DNA from: Toxonevra muliebris
Lineage: Eukaryota; Arthropoda; Insecta; Diptera; Pallopteridae
Assembly (NCBI GenBank): GCA_963691655.1
Contig: OY829327.1
Span: forward strand, 52,712,079-52,776,078
Direction: 5' to 3'
Length of the DNA stretch: 64,000 nt
Positions 10,470-21,305 of the stretch are shown one piece after another. How positions within the stretch are numbered: position 1 is the first letter of the stretch; each line of letters starts with the position of its first letter. The notes under the pieces are model-generated. The model was given only the letters and a program-made list of their open reading frames with translations. It was not told the origin of the DNA and did no database searches. Both the position numbers and the translations under genes were made by a program.

Positions 10470-11480
10470 CTTCACATTCTTCCTTCGAAATACTGGTAGC
10501 GCAGAAGGAACTAGGTCCAAGAGACGTGACATATATATGAATCCATCAGCTGCCCACAGCCCTTTATATTAAGTGATTGCAGAAAGTCTGTTAGACGTTT
10601 CTAGATGGCAGGTAACATCATCTTTGTTTGTCTATAGCCCCTCAATTCCTCCCACTTTCGATTGAGGGTCAAATTGACCCACTCATTAATGGTGGTCTTG
10701 AGGGTTATAGACGACAAAGAGAGTACGGGTTCCGGATCCAAGAAACCAGTTTCCGATCCTTTCTGACCTAGAGGTCAAAGGATTAATTTTCCTAATTTTC
10801 CTATTAAGCATGGATTAACAATGCATAACCAGTTTAAATGTAGTTATGGGGATTAAGCAAGGATTTAAGCGCAACTTGACTGCCACTAAATACGTAAATG
10901 CTCCTTTTTCTCCAACCGCTATCAATGACACGATCCATTTATGATTGCAAAAATTTCTGCTTGAAAAACAGAAGCTTACAATCCAAGAGAGAAGTGAAGG
11001 TGCGCTGCATCATTTTCAATGAAGACCCCAAAACCCGAACCGTATTCTGTTTTGGAACCGTCAGTGAAAATGATCTTATAATCAACTCAAGGCTCATTTC
11101 TCGGCAAAACTAAGGTTTGTGCTGCTTGTTTTAAAACTGGAATCGTTGGCATTACATCGGATGGCATTGATAGAACTGTTAGGTTCAAATCACCAATATC
11201 ACAGCAAGTGGCATACCAATATCTATTTCGTTGGCCTACAGATTTCTTTGACAGCTTCTCTTTTAGCAACAATATAAAGAGGTTGTAAGTTGAGCAATGC
11301 ACCTAAAGATGGACCAGGTGTTGTCGGAAAAGCTCCCGTACAACAAATGTACACAGTCCTTTGAAGTCTGAAAAAGCTTTCATAACGCTGTCAGCATTAA
11401 GTTTGCTTCACCAGACTATAGATTCATAGGCGATGATGGGCCCAGTTTATGTAGCCATAAGACTTTATAAAGTGATAGAC
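10470..11480 (-). pseudogene. Non-LTR retrotransposon (LINE) fragment with RNase H domain
   Basis: On the minus strand, 11302-11087 gives the region after reverse transcriptase (Y-N-L-F-I-L-L-L-K-E-K-L followed by V-G-Q-R-N-R-Y-W). Directly downstream is an RNase H start, I-I-F-T-D-G-S-K-T-E-Y-G-S-G-F-G-V-F (about 11087-11030), then A-S-V-F-Q-A-E-I-F-A-I carrying the second acidic residue (about 10970-10940). At about 10715-10640 the minus strand reads T-I-N-E-W-V-N-L-T-L-N-R-K-W-E-E-L followed by Y-R-Q-T-K-M, typical of the end of such polyproteins. The frame is broken by several stops and shifts. An RNase H after RT points to the I/LOA-like side of the LINE tree, but I do not assign a clade. 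The RT core and 5' end are missing. Confidence 0.75.
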
Positions 11481-11973
11481 TCAATGTTTTGTTAAAAATA
11501 GCCTTACATTGGTAGAATCAATAGAAAATTTTTTTCCACAAGTATGTCATATACATGACTTTTATATCTTAGGAGACCCCAAGTGAAACTTTGTGGTAAA
11601 TATTTTTGTGAAATATTTGAATCCTTAAATGTTCTTTTTAAAAAGCTTTTCAGGCTCTTCTCAAAAAAAGGGGTCAAGTTGACCCATAAAAGGGGAACTA
11701 AAGGGTTAAAATGTTCTACAGAAATGATCCTCGTAAGATTCTATAATGAATCTTTGCCAATAAAATTTCACCCAGACATCAATTTATAACACTTTTTGAA
11801 CTTAGTACTCAGCTCCCTTCGACCAAAAAGTGAAAACTTTGACCCACTGTAAAAAAATATTGAGACATGCTGGACTATAAGTTTACTTTACAAAAATGGT
11901 CTATACAACATGCCCTTCCAGAACTATAGGGTGGCTATTCTGTTGCAAAAATGCTGTTAGACTGTGTAATATA
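11481..11973. other. Intergenic, nothing recognised
   Basis: No supported gene. May contain further degraded LINE sequence at its left edge. Confidence 0.45.
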
Positions 11974-12588
11974 TTAGGAGTATGAAATTATAAATTTATT
12001 CTTTAAAGTATTGTCCACCGTTAGCCACAACCTTTTCCCATCTTTCTGGTAGCATACGGATTCCATTTTTTGAGTTATTCGAAAGAACGGAAGTGCTGTT
12101 CAGCCAGGCCATGTGTCATCGATCGGAACAAGTAGTAATCAGAAGGAGCAATGTCTGGAGAATACGGCGGGTGGGGTAGCACTTCCCATTTCAGCGTTTC
12201 CAAGTATGTTTTTACTTGCCTTGCAACATGCGGCCGAGCATTGTCGTGCTGAAGAGTAACTTCGTCGTGTCTATTCTCATATTCTGGCCTCTTATCCTTT
12301 AATGCTCGGCTCAAACGCATCAATTGTAGTTGGTAGCGGTCGCCAGTGATCGTTTCATTCGGTTTCAACAGCTCATAATACACGACACCTTTCATATCCC
12401 ACCAAATATTCGATATTTTCAGCTATAGTAAAACACTTTTGTAAAATTATGAAAATTATTTGACAGATCAATTCTTATAGTATTTTTGGCGCTCTTCGAG
12501 ATAGAATAGCTGCCAATGTCAAAAAAATGGCGCGTATGATAGATATGAAGTTAGTCACAATTACGAGTTTATACATTCATACTCCCAA
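11974..12588 (-). mobile_element. Internally deleted mariner element (615 bp)
   Basis: The left terminus TTAGGAGTATGAAATTATAA at 11974 and the reverse complement of the right terminus, TTGGGAGTATGAATGTATAA ending at 12588, form inverted repeats. Each is flanked by TA (11972-11973, 12589-12590). The element is less than half the usual 1.3 kb mariner length. It keeps only the C-terminal part of the transposase. Confidence 0.88.
12040..12412 (-). pseudogene. mariner DD34D transposase, C-terminal part only
   Basis: The minus-strand reading from about 12412 (N-I-W-W-D-M-K-G-V-V-Y-Y-E-L-L) continues to H-F-R-S-F-E at 12078, followed by a stop. Two of the three catalytic Asp are present: the one in LQHDNARPH and the one in SPDIAPSDYYLF, with 34 residues between them. 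This DD34D spacing is diagnostic of mariner proper. The first catalytic Asp and the whole DNA-binding domain are absent, removed by the internal deletion. A degraded match to the mariner C-terminus continues to about 12040. The motif style resembles the mellifera/mauritiana-type group and the N-terminal relic at 56 kb. Confidence 0.88.
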
Positions 12589-12590
12589 TA

Positions 12591-13592
12591 TAAATTTAGT
12601 ACGACAATAATTGTTTCCATTAATTATATTTCTCTTAGTGGATCTCAATATATTATTTACTCCTCTTGAAATCAGAATGATAAGAAGGTCAAAAGCAATC
12701 ACATTTTTAAGTAGATCGAATTCTTTATAGTTGTTTTTGAAATTAATTAACTACATTATTTCTAGAGTGTATGCATTAAAATTGAAACGGAAGTGAAGCG
12801 ATACTAACGCCAACTAGGCCAATATGCAGCCACATCATGTTGACGAGCGCTTGAACTAAATAAAAAAGAAGAAGAAAAAACACACAGTGAGCGATCGATA
12901 GATGCGTGTCTTAAAAAGCTACAAGTTAACACCAAAAAATGCAAATTGACTTTTTTCTTTCTTTCTTCGACTTCATTTGAAATGCTTTTATAATTTATTA
13001 TATATATTATTATGTCTATTTATTTGTATGCATAAAAGGCATAAAATAATAATAAGTTTATAATTTTGCGTACAATTAATTCATGGTGACAACAACAACA
13101 AATGAAAACTATTTCAAAATGAAGCTAATAAAATTTAAATGTGAAACAAAACCAGAAACTGTAAAGAAAGAAGTGAAAGAAGATCGAATTTGAGCTTACA
13201 GCTGGTCAATTGATCAGCGTGTGTTTAAGGGGTTACCTATGACAATATTCGAGTGTTAGATAATAACTAGCTACAGTCACAGTTGTATTAAGACTGCCAT
13301 TGCCATATTTCTGAGGAGGATGCATTTTAAATGCGGATTGTTTTTTTGATTCCGTGATTTGCCAATCGCGCTGCCTTGTTGCTGTTGCTGTTATGTGATC
13401 ATGATTAAGATGCGCATATGCTCAGCTAATGCGGAGGTCAACTTAATTCAAAACTGGAGACATTTTGTTGTGGCTTATATTTGTGCGTGAGATAATAGAG
13501 TTCGAACTTTATTGTTTTATTGGCAACTGTGTTTGGGTTGAACTGAAGTTGTCGTGTTTGCTTGTAAGCAGTTATTTTTCCGCTCAAGCTCA
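12591..13592. other. Upstream region of Twdl gene 1
   Basis: About 1 kb without coding potential between the mariner and the Twdl core promoter. Enhancers for epidermal expression would be expected here or further upstream, but no site can be named from sequence alone. Confidence 0.5.
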
Positions 13593-13630
13593 TATAAAAG
13601 TGTTGGCGAGTTCAGGGACAGGCATCAGTT
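13593..13630 (+). promoter_or_regulatory. Core promoter of Twdl gene 1 (TATA box and initiator)
   Basis: TATAAAAG at 13593-13600 is followed by TCAGTT at 13625-13630, a match to the insect initiator consensus TCAGTY. Transcription would start at the A at 13627, 34 bases after the TATA start, giving a 5' UTR of about 95 nt. TATA plus TCAGT promoters are usual for insect cuticle protein genes. Confidence 0.75.
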
Positions 13631-13721
13631 GCACAAATCAACTCAACAGAGAAAGTAGAGTGTGTGTGAGAAATTAGCTAGGAAGCAAATTCAAAAACAT
13701 TATAAATATACCAAACTGAAA

Positions 13722-14856
13722 ATGAGACAATTCGTTGCTATCGTGGTAAGTTCGAAAAGGATTCTGTGTTTCGAAAAGTTACTAATTCAATTAAATTTCC
13801 TATTTCCTAAAGATTCTTTCAATGGTTGCCGTAGCCGCAGCTCAATATAAATATCAGCAGCCCGTTAGGCAAAGTGCGCGTCCATTATCGAATAGCGGCA
13901 TTTACTCGGTTCAGCAATCAACTCCAATAGTTCAATACAATCAGCCACAACAGAACTACGGCCCTCCTCAACAATTGCCACTGCCATTGCCCGCCCCAGT
14001 ACTTGGACCCGTTGCGGTACCACAACAAAGTTATTTGCCACCACAGCAACAAGCATTTGTTGGCCAACAACAGCAGCAATTTAGTGGGCAACAACAGCAG
14101 CAATTTAGTGGCCAACAACAGCAACAATTCGGTGGTCAACAGCAGTTGAGTTATCAGATTCCACAAGGAGTTGATGGTGGCTTCCAGCAACAACAAAACA
14201 TCCAAAGCTTCCAGCGTCCCACAATTATTTCTAAAGACATCTACATTCATTCTGCACCCGATGATCAAGACGACTCTTCTCTAGATGACGTTCCAGACAG
14301 TGGACCAATTCGCAAGAACTATCGCATTGTCTTCATAAAGGCGCCAGCTCACAATCTGAAGTTCGCTACATCTGCGCTCAAACGCGCCCAAGCCACAAAC
14401 GAAGAGAAAACTGTCATTTATGTACTCTCCAAGAAACCCGATTTCTCTGCGGTGCAACAACAACTCCAGAGCGCTCAAGGTGAACAAAAGGCACACAAAC
14501 CTGAAGTCTACTTCATTAAATACAAGACTCAAGAGGAGGCACAACGAGCTCAGCAAGAGATTCAGGCTCAATACGATGCTCTAGGTGGTTCCACTCACAT
14601 TTCGGATGAAGGTGTTGCACCCATTACTACTGTTGGAGGGGCAGGTGCCTTAAATTTGGGCGGTATTGGTGGTGGTGCTTTGAATTTGAGTCCATCCATT
14701 GGCGGCATTGGTGGTACTGCTTCATTTGGGCAAAGCGGTGGCCAACAGAACTACCAATCTCATTCATTGGTCGGCGGCGGCGGCGGTGGCGGCAGCTCTG
14801 GCTACGCTGCTGAAGCTCCTTCACAAGGATACTTGCCTGCGAATAAGAAGAAGTAA
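13722..14856 (+). CDS. Twdl: Tweedle cuticular protein 1 (two exons)
   Basis: Exon 1 is 13722-13745 (M-R-Q-F-V-A-I-V) with a GTAAGT donor. The 67-bp intron ends in CTAAAG, and exon 2 runs 13813-14856, giving 355 residues. The splice is phase 0 and builds a signal peptide (M-R-Q-F-V-A-I-V-I-L-S-M-V-A-V-A-A-A). The unspliced ORF starting at 13822 would lack its first part. After the signal peptide comes a Gln/Pro-rich spacer with FSGQQQQQ repeats, then the Tweedle (DUF243) blocks: SKDIYIHSAP (about residue 148), RKNYRIVFIKAP (175), EEKTVIYVLSKK (205), KPEVYFIKYKTQEEA (237) and AQYDALGGSTHISDEGVAP. A Gly-rich tail ends G-Y-L-P-A-N-K-K-K. Tweedle proteins are secreted chitin-associated structural proteins of larval and pupal cuticle that influence body shape. 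Which Drosophila paralogue this matches cannot be settled here. Confidence 0.95.
14053..14150 (+). repeat. In-frame 24-bp coding repeat (FSGQQQQQ) in Twdl gene 1
   Basis: Three to four tandem copies of a 24-bp unit encode F-(V/S/G)-G-Q-Q-Q-Q-Q. The unit keeps the reading frame, so copy number changes would only change the length of the Gln-rich spacer between signal peptide and Tweedle domain. Confidence 0.85.
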
Positions 14857-15052
14857 TTCGGTGCTCTACTCATATTAATGCCATCTTTGTTTTTAGCTAT
14901 GTAGGTAAATAGTTTAAGCTTCTTTTTGATCACACTCTCTTACTTTTCTATTAATTCATAACTCACGCAAAAAATAAGTACAGTAAAAAATCATATTTTT
15001 CTTTTACCATACAACAATATAAAATATAAATTATGTTAATTTATTAAAACGA

Positions 15053-15058
15053 AATAAA
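15053..15058 (+). terminator. Probable polyadenylation signal of Twdl gene 1
   Basis: First clear AATAAA downstream of the stop codon, about 200 bases into the 3' flank. Several AT-rich alternatives exist, so the exact cleavage site is uncertain. Confidence 0.5.
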
Positions 15059-16819
15059 AACGAATACAACAATACAATACATACATTGAAAATTAATTGT
15101 CAGTTTATATTCTAAATATAGAGAAAATTGAAAGTACACTTAAAGAATTAGTTTACAATTACAAGGGTCTGCAAATTTTAAAACATAATACATAAATATT
15201 ACTTTATCCTCGTTTTTGGCAAATCTGACCGTACATACATATCGGCACGGTCTACGAAAAGGAACTTATGGTGTCTTTTCTTCTGTAATAGTTGTATAGT
15301 TTTTTATTTTGAGTGTTTCCTTATTGATTTTTCTTAATCCATTTTTACTCTTGGAGGTTTGCCATTGCCAATCAAGAGATTGTGGCGTATAGAAAAAATT
15401 TGTTTTTAATTTTTTGAGAAATTCTTTGAGAAATTATAAAAACTGGAAATGACTTTCATTGAGTTAAGTGCAAATGGTTATTTGTAAATTAAAATAATAT
15501 TATAGCAAAATCATTTTCAGTTTTCTGAGATCAAGCTGATCGATCGCTCAAGAAAACTCAAATGCCTGAAGCTTTAAAACTAATCATAAGAGGAAAGCGT
15601 TACAAACTTATAGCTAGCAATTATGATTTTATTAAAAATTGTCGTAAATAAAGATTTAAATAAATTAAAATATTCAAAATGCATACATAATTATGTAATA
15701 TGAATACACGCATTTAAGATATTTATCTTGGATTAATCTTTCAAACTATCAACGAAATAAGAAGAAAAATTAGGTAATTTTGTATAAATTAAATAAGTTT
15801 GTAAATAGTTGATATTGATATGTAGTGATTGATAAACTCTTAGGTTGACTACACTATAGCGCAACAGAAGCAGAACCCATCTCGCTTGGCCAGATGAGTG
15901 AAAGAAATCATGTAAAAAAGCAATAACATCATTTTTTCAAGCACTGAAAAATAACATAACAAAATACAATCATTTACCTTTTCAATTCAATTATTTTTTG
16001 GTTCAAATCTCATCTCTCTTCATTAATATAAGAATTTTGGTAAATATTCCATTCGGATTTCTGACGTAATAAAACATTCGATCGAAATAAACTGGAATGA
16101 ACAATAGCATTTCATTAAGATCCTAATAAATGTGGAAAACTTAGTGTTTGATTTGATAAATGCTACAAAATGGTAAAAATCGGTACTTCTTCCATTTTCA
16201 GGTTAGAAATTCTAGAAATCTACGATGTAAGTACCTGCACAACGGGTATGGCTAAAAACAATCTTTGTCTACATAAAATTGAAAAATATGGTGTTTCGTG
16301 TTCGTCTATATTCATCTGGATAGATGAGAGGACTTCCATATACGACATACCAACATTAAATTACCGAATCCGGCTTTTCTTTTAAATAAATTTAAGTTTT
16401 TTGTTTACGAATTTATATAGTTACAAAGGTAAAATATGTCATGGAAGCGCACATAAGGTTAAATTGCATAAATAAATGGAGAGAAGAATTGATTTAATTA
16501 TAGTTAAAGGTTGACGTGAATGCGCATACAAATGCATAGTATGATACCAGAAGTGAGATTTTGTGATTTATGCATAAATAATGATTAAAAAATAATGTAA
16601 ATTATGGCTCTCCATTTCACCTGATATAACAGTTACATTTCCTAGTTATTATGTATTAAGTTAAGATATATTTAATAATTTTAAGAAAATGTGTCTATTA
16701 AATTTTCAAATTCAATTGAGACTTTCATAGCTTAAATTTCAATGCCAATTCCAAGCGGAATGACTATAAGCAATTGTATGCATAAATACTTCATTACTAA
16801 ATCACTACTCTTAAATATA
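15059..16819. other. Intergenic, nothing recognised
   Basis: 1.7 kb of AT-rich sequence without a supported gene, RNA or element boundary. The ORF at 16170-16385 has no recognisable motif. Confidence 0.5.
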
Positions 16820-17043
16820 TTAACCCTTCTGTTGACACCACTTTTGTTTGTCACATTGCTACCACCACGGTCTAGCCAGACCGTGATACATTTATACTGT
16901 ATTTATTTGAATTTTCAATGTAAATTGTACATATTATATAAGAATAATGCATTTATATGTACATTTATTGAAAAAATATGCTTTTAATTCTTAAAAAATT
17001 TTACGTTTTGAAACAGCAATGAAGAAAATAATCTAACAATATA

Positions 17044-18574
17044 CACTTGTGGTCATATATTTAAGTCACTAGAACAATATTTTATGCTGAGTTCGAAAAA
17101 TATTTTGCATTAAGTCCAAGAATTTTTTATAATGTCATTTAGCGGTACTATTAGCAGCCTTAAAAAATATTAAGAGCAATTATAAAAGAGTGACGTATTT
17201 TGCGCACAGTCGGCAATTTTGTGTGAAGGAGTAAGATTGGAAGTAGACATATAATTAAGTGATTTTATATTCTTTCGCAATCGACTTGACTTAGTGCACT
17301 TAAATTCCGTAAAAACCAATCAAATTGATCATTTATACATTTCTGTATAATTTAGTTGAACAATTGTTGATTTTGGTTGTGATGGGCAAAAATAATAATT
17401 TAGGAAACTTTCCAGAACCTTGGGATTATTGCAAAGGTCGTGGAAGAGCTAACTTTTTTACGTGGCAAAGTGGTCAATGAGATAAGATGCTACAAAAAAT
17501 TCAAATCATTTCACAATTTGCAACACAAAAAAACACTTAAAACGCCTCCAGCTGAAGATAGGTACTTGATTAGGCTCAGCAAAATGAACGTTTTCCTAAC
17601 TTTCATCAAACTAAGATCACAAATGAACTTAGATTATAATTTGAAAATATCAGCCAGATACGCAAGCGATTAAACGAAAAAAAAATATTAGGACGAATTA
17701 GCTGACATAAACCCAACCCTAAATTATATCTCCACTAGTACCAGCATTTTTGGAAAACGATTGTTTGGAGAGATGAATCCAAATTAAATGTGTTTGGGAT
17801 CGATGGACGGCTCTTTGTTAGGCAACCATCAAATACTGAGCTGTATCCAAGATTTAAAAAAAAAACTGTGAAACATGGGGCCCTTGTGTAATGGTTTGGT
17901 GGTGTTTCACTTCATCTGGATTTAGTCCAATTTCTTAAATCGATAGCAAAATTACTGAAGAAAAGTACAAAGGCATTCTTAAAAATCATCTTCTCCGAGG
18001 ATACGGTGAAAATTTACCTTTGGGTGGATCTTTCAGCATGATAACGACCCGAAACACACATATCGGGTCGTTAAGTTTTGCTTAAATGAGAACAAAATAA
18101 AAATTCTCGAGAAAATCTATAGAGTATTTTAAAAAGGGTCGTGGCAGCGCATAAACCTTCAAATAAGGCTCCCTTATGAGCTACCATTCAGGAGGAATAG
18201 AATCAAATCACTGCTGCCCAATGCTCTGGTACTAGTAGAAGAGATGTACAGAAATTATCAGGCAAAAATGGTTTCCACAAAGTACTAACAGGACCAAAGG
18301 TAAAATTTCAGTTCAAAATTAAAAATCATCAAACTTATTATTTTTAAATATTTTTGTTTAGCATATGACTTAATTATATGACCGTAAATTATACCATAGA
18401 CATACGATAATTTGGAAAAATTTTACATATTTGACATTTTCTTTCATAATTTTAAATATTGAACTGTTATTTATTTATTTTACCGTTGGTTTTGTTCCTT
18501 TTCAATAGAAACTTTATTTTTTCTTAAAATTCTTCTGCTCATAAGTGTATGACTTAATTGTATGTCCACAAGTG
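17044..18574 (+). mobile_element. Tc1-like element with IR/DR ends (1531 bp)
   Basis: The left end CACTTGTGGTCATATATTTA (17044) and the reverse complement of the right end, CACTTGTGGACATACAATTA (ending 18574), are inverted repeats flanked by TA (17042-17043, 18575-18576). Inner copies of the TCATATAATTAAGTCA motif occur about 190-200 bp inside each end. These are GACATATAATTAAGTGA at about 17247-17263 on the left, and GACTTAATTATATGACCG at about 18366-18383 on the right (inverse orientation). The result is the IR/DR architecture known from several Tc1 families. It carries a broken transposase. Confidence 0.85.
17440..18170 (+). pseudogene. Tc1-like transposase, decayed
   Basis: The N-terminal half is an open stretch from 17440 to 17673 without a clear motif. 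At about 17758-17860 the plus strand reads I-V-W-R-D-E-S-K-L-N-V-F-G-I-D-G-R followed by V-R-Q-P. That is the region of the first catalytic Asp in Tc1 transposases (W-x-D-E-S-x-F-x-x-F-x-x-D-G-R). A further K-K-T-V-K-H-G and degraded [16 protein letters not shown] text follow to about 18060, with stops and frameshifts throughout. It is not functional. Confidence 0.75.
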
Positions 18575-18575
18575 T

Positions 18576-19215
18576 ATATAAAAGTGAAAATCTGTTTGTA
18601 TGTCCGGCTATACTTCCTAAATGACATAAAAGTTTACATAATACTGCTTTATGTCTCTGACTTTACTATGGGCTTGGTAAAAGTTTGTAATTACAAGTGG
18701 GCGGGATATCTCCCATACAAACTGTATACCTTTTTGAGTACACCATTTAAAGTACAGTACTGCAGTTTACTGCGTCCTGCGTGCAAGGACGCTGGCTTAC
18801 AATACCATGCTACAGTAAAAACGTGAATGGGGTTGGACAAAGGGGTGTGCCCCTACCATATAACATGAATATTTATTATGGGATATCTCAAGCACCATTT
18901 TTTGTCTGGAAATATTATTTGCCGATACCGAGCTTATACTGGAGTTTCAGATCTGAATTTGTGTTCAAATGGGCGTGGCACTTCCCATGCAATCTTAATA
19001 CTATTTAAGAGTTTATCTCCGAAAACACACATATTATGGTACTGAGATTTTATGCAAAGGAGTTGGTTGACAACGCCATGCTCCAGGAAACATGTGTGTG
19101 ACATTTGAAAAAGACGGAGTGGCACAAAGTTTTGTGTGATATTTTTTGGGCAAGTGGGCACGGCAGCTCCTATAGAAAAAAAAAATTTTGAACGGTGTAT
19201 TTGAAGAACCAAAGT
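18576..19215. mobile_element. Helitron-family relic
   Basis: This stretch shares recognisable text with the Helitron at 2363-4049. GGGGTTGGACAAAGGGGTGT at about 18830 aligns with GGGTTGACAAAGGGGGTGTG at about 3329. The surrounding ACCATATAAC and GGGATATCTCAAG, and the GGGCGTGGCACTTCCCATGC phrase at about 18970, recur in the same order. No end hairpin is visible. It abuts the right end of the Tc1-like element, so that element may have inserted at or into it. Confidence 0.6.
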
Positions 19216-19672
19216 AAGAAGGTGATAAAGGTTTTCTTTTCCATAATAATTTGTGGTTTCTAATATTCAATTACAATTCAAATGGTCGTTTGTGTAATTG
19301 TGACTGTTGATTCAAAACTTTTTTTTTCATAGTGAAATAAGTTTGTATTTCAAGGAAAAGGATGATAATGTTTATGTACATACAAACAACACGTGCCAAT
19401 GACGAAGTAAAGCAAAAATATCAGAAAAGCTATGAGAAAATGCATACGGTCTGGCCAGACCGTGGTAGTACCAATATGACTAAAATTTTGAAATCACCAA
19501 AATCTCGCCCCCCTCATATCTCACGATTCCAACTTTTTTATAAATCTATTTAGAAATAGTCATCTAAGGATATCATGGATTTTGGAGATCATAGTGACAT
19601 TACAAATAATGAAAAAATGTTAACAAAGTTGAAAAAGGTTTGGCCAGACCGTGGTGCCAATATAAGGGTTAA

Positions 19673-21180
19673 ATATCAATTATACTTCAAAGAATATAAA
19701 TAAGAGCAGGAAAATGAGGATTTATAATTTTCAATCCTGAACTCTAGATGCTTGAAGGCATTTGCTGTATTCTTTTGAAACACAATCAGTTGAAATTTTT
19801 TAGTTTTTCCTAATTTTAACTAAATGTTTATTGAACATTTCCTCTCTGTCATCACAGACCATAACATCGGCTACTGCTTTTTTTATTTTTAAATTTTTAT
19901 AATCAATACACAGTTTTTGCAGCATAGTTTTAGGCAACTAAAAAGCTTCGTTTGAAATAAAAAAATAAAGTTTATTACAACAAAATAATTCGTTGCTTAT
20001 ATTAACATAACATTCAAGTTTGGTATATCTTTCGGCATTTTTTATATTTACGAGAATAGGGTAATGAATTGATTTATTTCCTAACAATATTGTAATTGGT
20101 AATCGATCGATCTGTTTTGCTTTGCATATAGTGCATTCATCAGTCGAAATGTAGTGGATGCAAATGTGATTTCAATTTCACTTTCAATCGATACCGCAAT
20201 ATATTATCTTCTTGGATTTAGAATAACAAAATGAAGGATAGCGACATCCGAAGTGTACTTTTGATTAAACTGTAGAATGAATATTCTGGATATTACCAAA
20301 ATTTACATGCTGCTGTTTGAATTTCTTAAAATCACTAAATGACGAATAAAGCTCCATAGAAACAAACTTCAATCTGACTATAGACTATATTACTTATGTG
20401 TTATTTTTTCAAGTATTTTTTCTGTTATTTGAGTTTTGAAAAATATGAAAGAAAACTAAACTTTGCTTGCACATCAAATCTGGCAAGCCAATTTTATGGG
20501 CCAGCGACCACTGTCAAAAGGCAATAAAATATCTCAGCCATTATGATCGTTACTCCTGATGTTCACAAGTACTTTATTCTCCTCTCATTTACTCAACTTC
20601 CTTTTCCAATCAACTTAATGCTCTTATGTGTTGAATGAGACAAAACAAAAACAATTAAAAAAAGTTATACCTACTTATTTATTTATTTATACTTAGGAAT
20701 GGCACCAAGTGGCAGAAATGTGGTTTCGAGAAATCCTCTATGAGTCGTCTTTTGTATGGAAAAATTTTTCATTAGGTTACTTTTCGCCAAATAAAAGGCC
20801 ACAAATAATAAGAATCTAAAAATGTTATGATTTTATGGATGGTATTTTTTGCAATTTCCTTGAAAATAGCGATAATTTCAGACATTTTATTTAAACGGTG
20901 TTTGGCAAGGTATTTTATTGCTCTATACAATTCGTTTGCTTTAAATTTTTTATGGGGATCGCATAAAAAACTTGCTTAAAAAATATAAAAACTCATTATC
21001 CTAGCAGATTTTTCAAATATATTGATGCAAAATTTTTTTTTTATTTCTATAATTTGTAAAATTTGACTTACAGACTTATTTTTAGCTAGATGATAAACCT
21101 TAATGTCTTAGAAATTTTGTCATTTTTTGTCACCGGAATTTTGTGTACGTATTCTTGTTCGAATGTGATAAGAAAATACA
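19673..21180. other. Intergenic, nothing recognised
   Basis: 1.5 kb of AT-rich sequence without supported features. Confidence 0.5.
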
Positions 21181-21194
21181 TTTATAATTCTCCA

Positions 21195-21275
21195 AAACGA
21201 GATGTAAATTCGCGCTGTCGCCTAGTGGCAGCGTGCTAGACTCTCATCTGGGGGATTCCCGGCTTGGTTATGGCT
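21195..21275 (+). repeat. tRNA-like SINE head, partial
   Basis: TCGCCTAGTGGCAGCGTGCT followed by AGACTCTCATCTGGGGGATT resembles the tRNA-like head of the SINEs at 29553 and 786. An A-box-like TCGCCTAGTGG is clear; the B-box region is damaged. A CTC triplet sits at the anticodon position (tRNA-Glu-like). It is not a functional tRNA gene, because the T-arm is broken. Confidence 0.5.
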
Positions 21276-21305
21276 TCTTATTTATTTGTTTTCCTTTTTT
21301 TATTT

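Larger units (their letters stand above)
16824..19668. mobile_element. piggyBac-like TTAA element hosting nested insertions
   Basis: The left end CCCTTCTGTTGACACCAC (16824) and the reverse complement of the right end, CCCTTATATTGGCACCAC (ending 19668), form terminal inverted repeats. Both are flanked by TTAA (16820-16823 and 19669-19672). TTAA target sites and CCCTT-type ends are the signature of piggyBac elements. Near each end lies a palindrome: CACGGTCTAGCCAGACCGTG at 16866-16885, the perfect ACGGTCTGGCCAGACCGT at 19446-19463, and a partial copy near 19637-19654. No piggyBac transposase is visible. The interior holds the Tc1-like element at 17044-18574 and a Helitron relic. Confidence 0.72.

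Noticed and set aside
10898..11113. Plus-strand ORF
   Set aside because: Antisense to the LINE RNase H reading on the minus strand.
13865..14824. Minus-strand ORFs opposite Twdl gene 1
   Set aside because: Shadows of the Gln/Gly-rich coding exon; the plus strand has splice sites, signal peptide and conserved Tweedle motifs.
21195..21275. Functional tRNA gene
   Set aside because: A-box and anticodon arm are tRNA-like, but the T-arm and acceptor stem do not pair; it matches the SINE head better.
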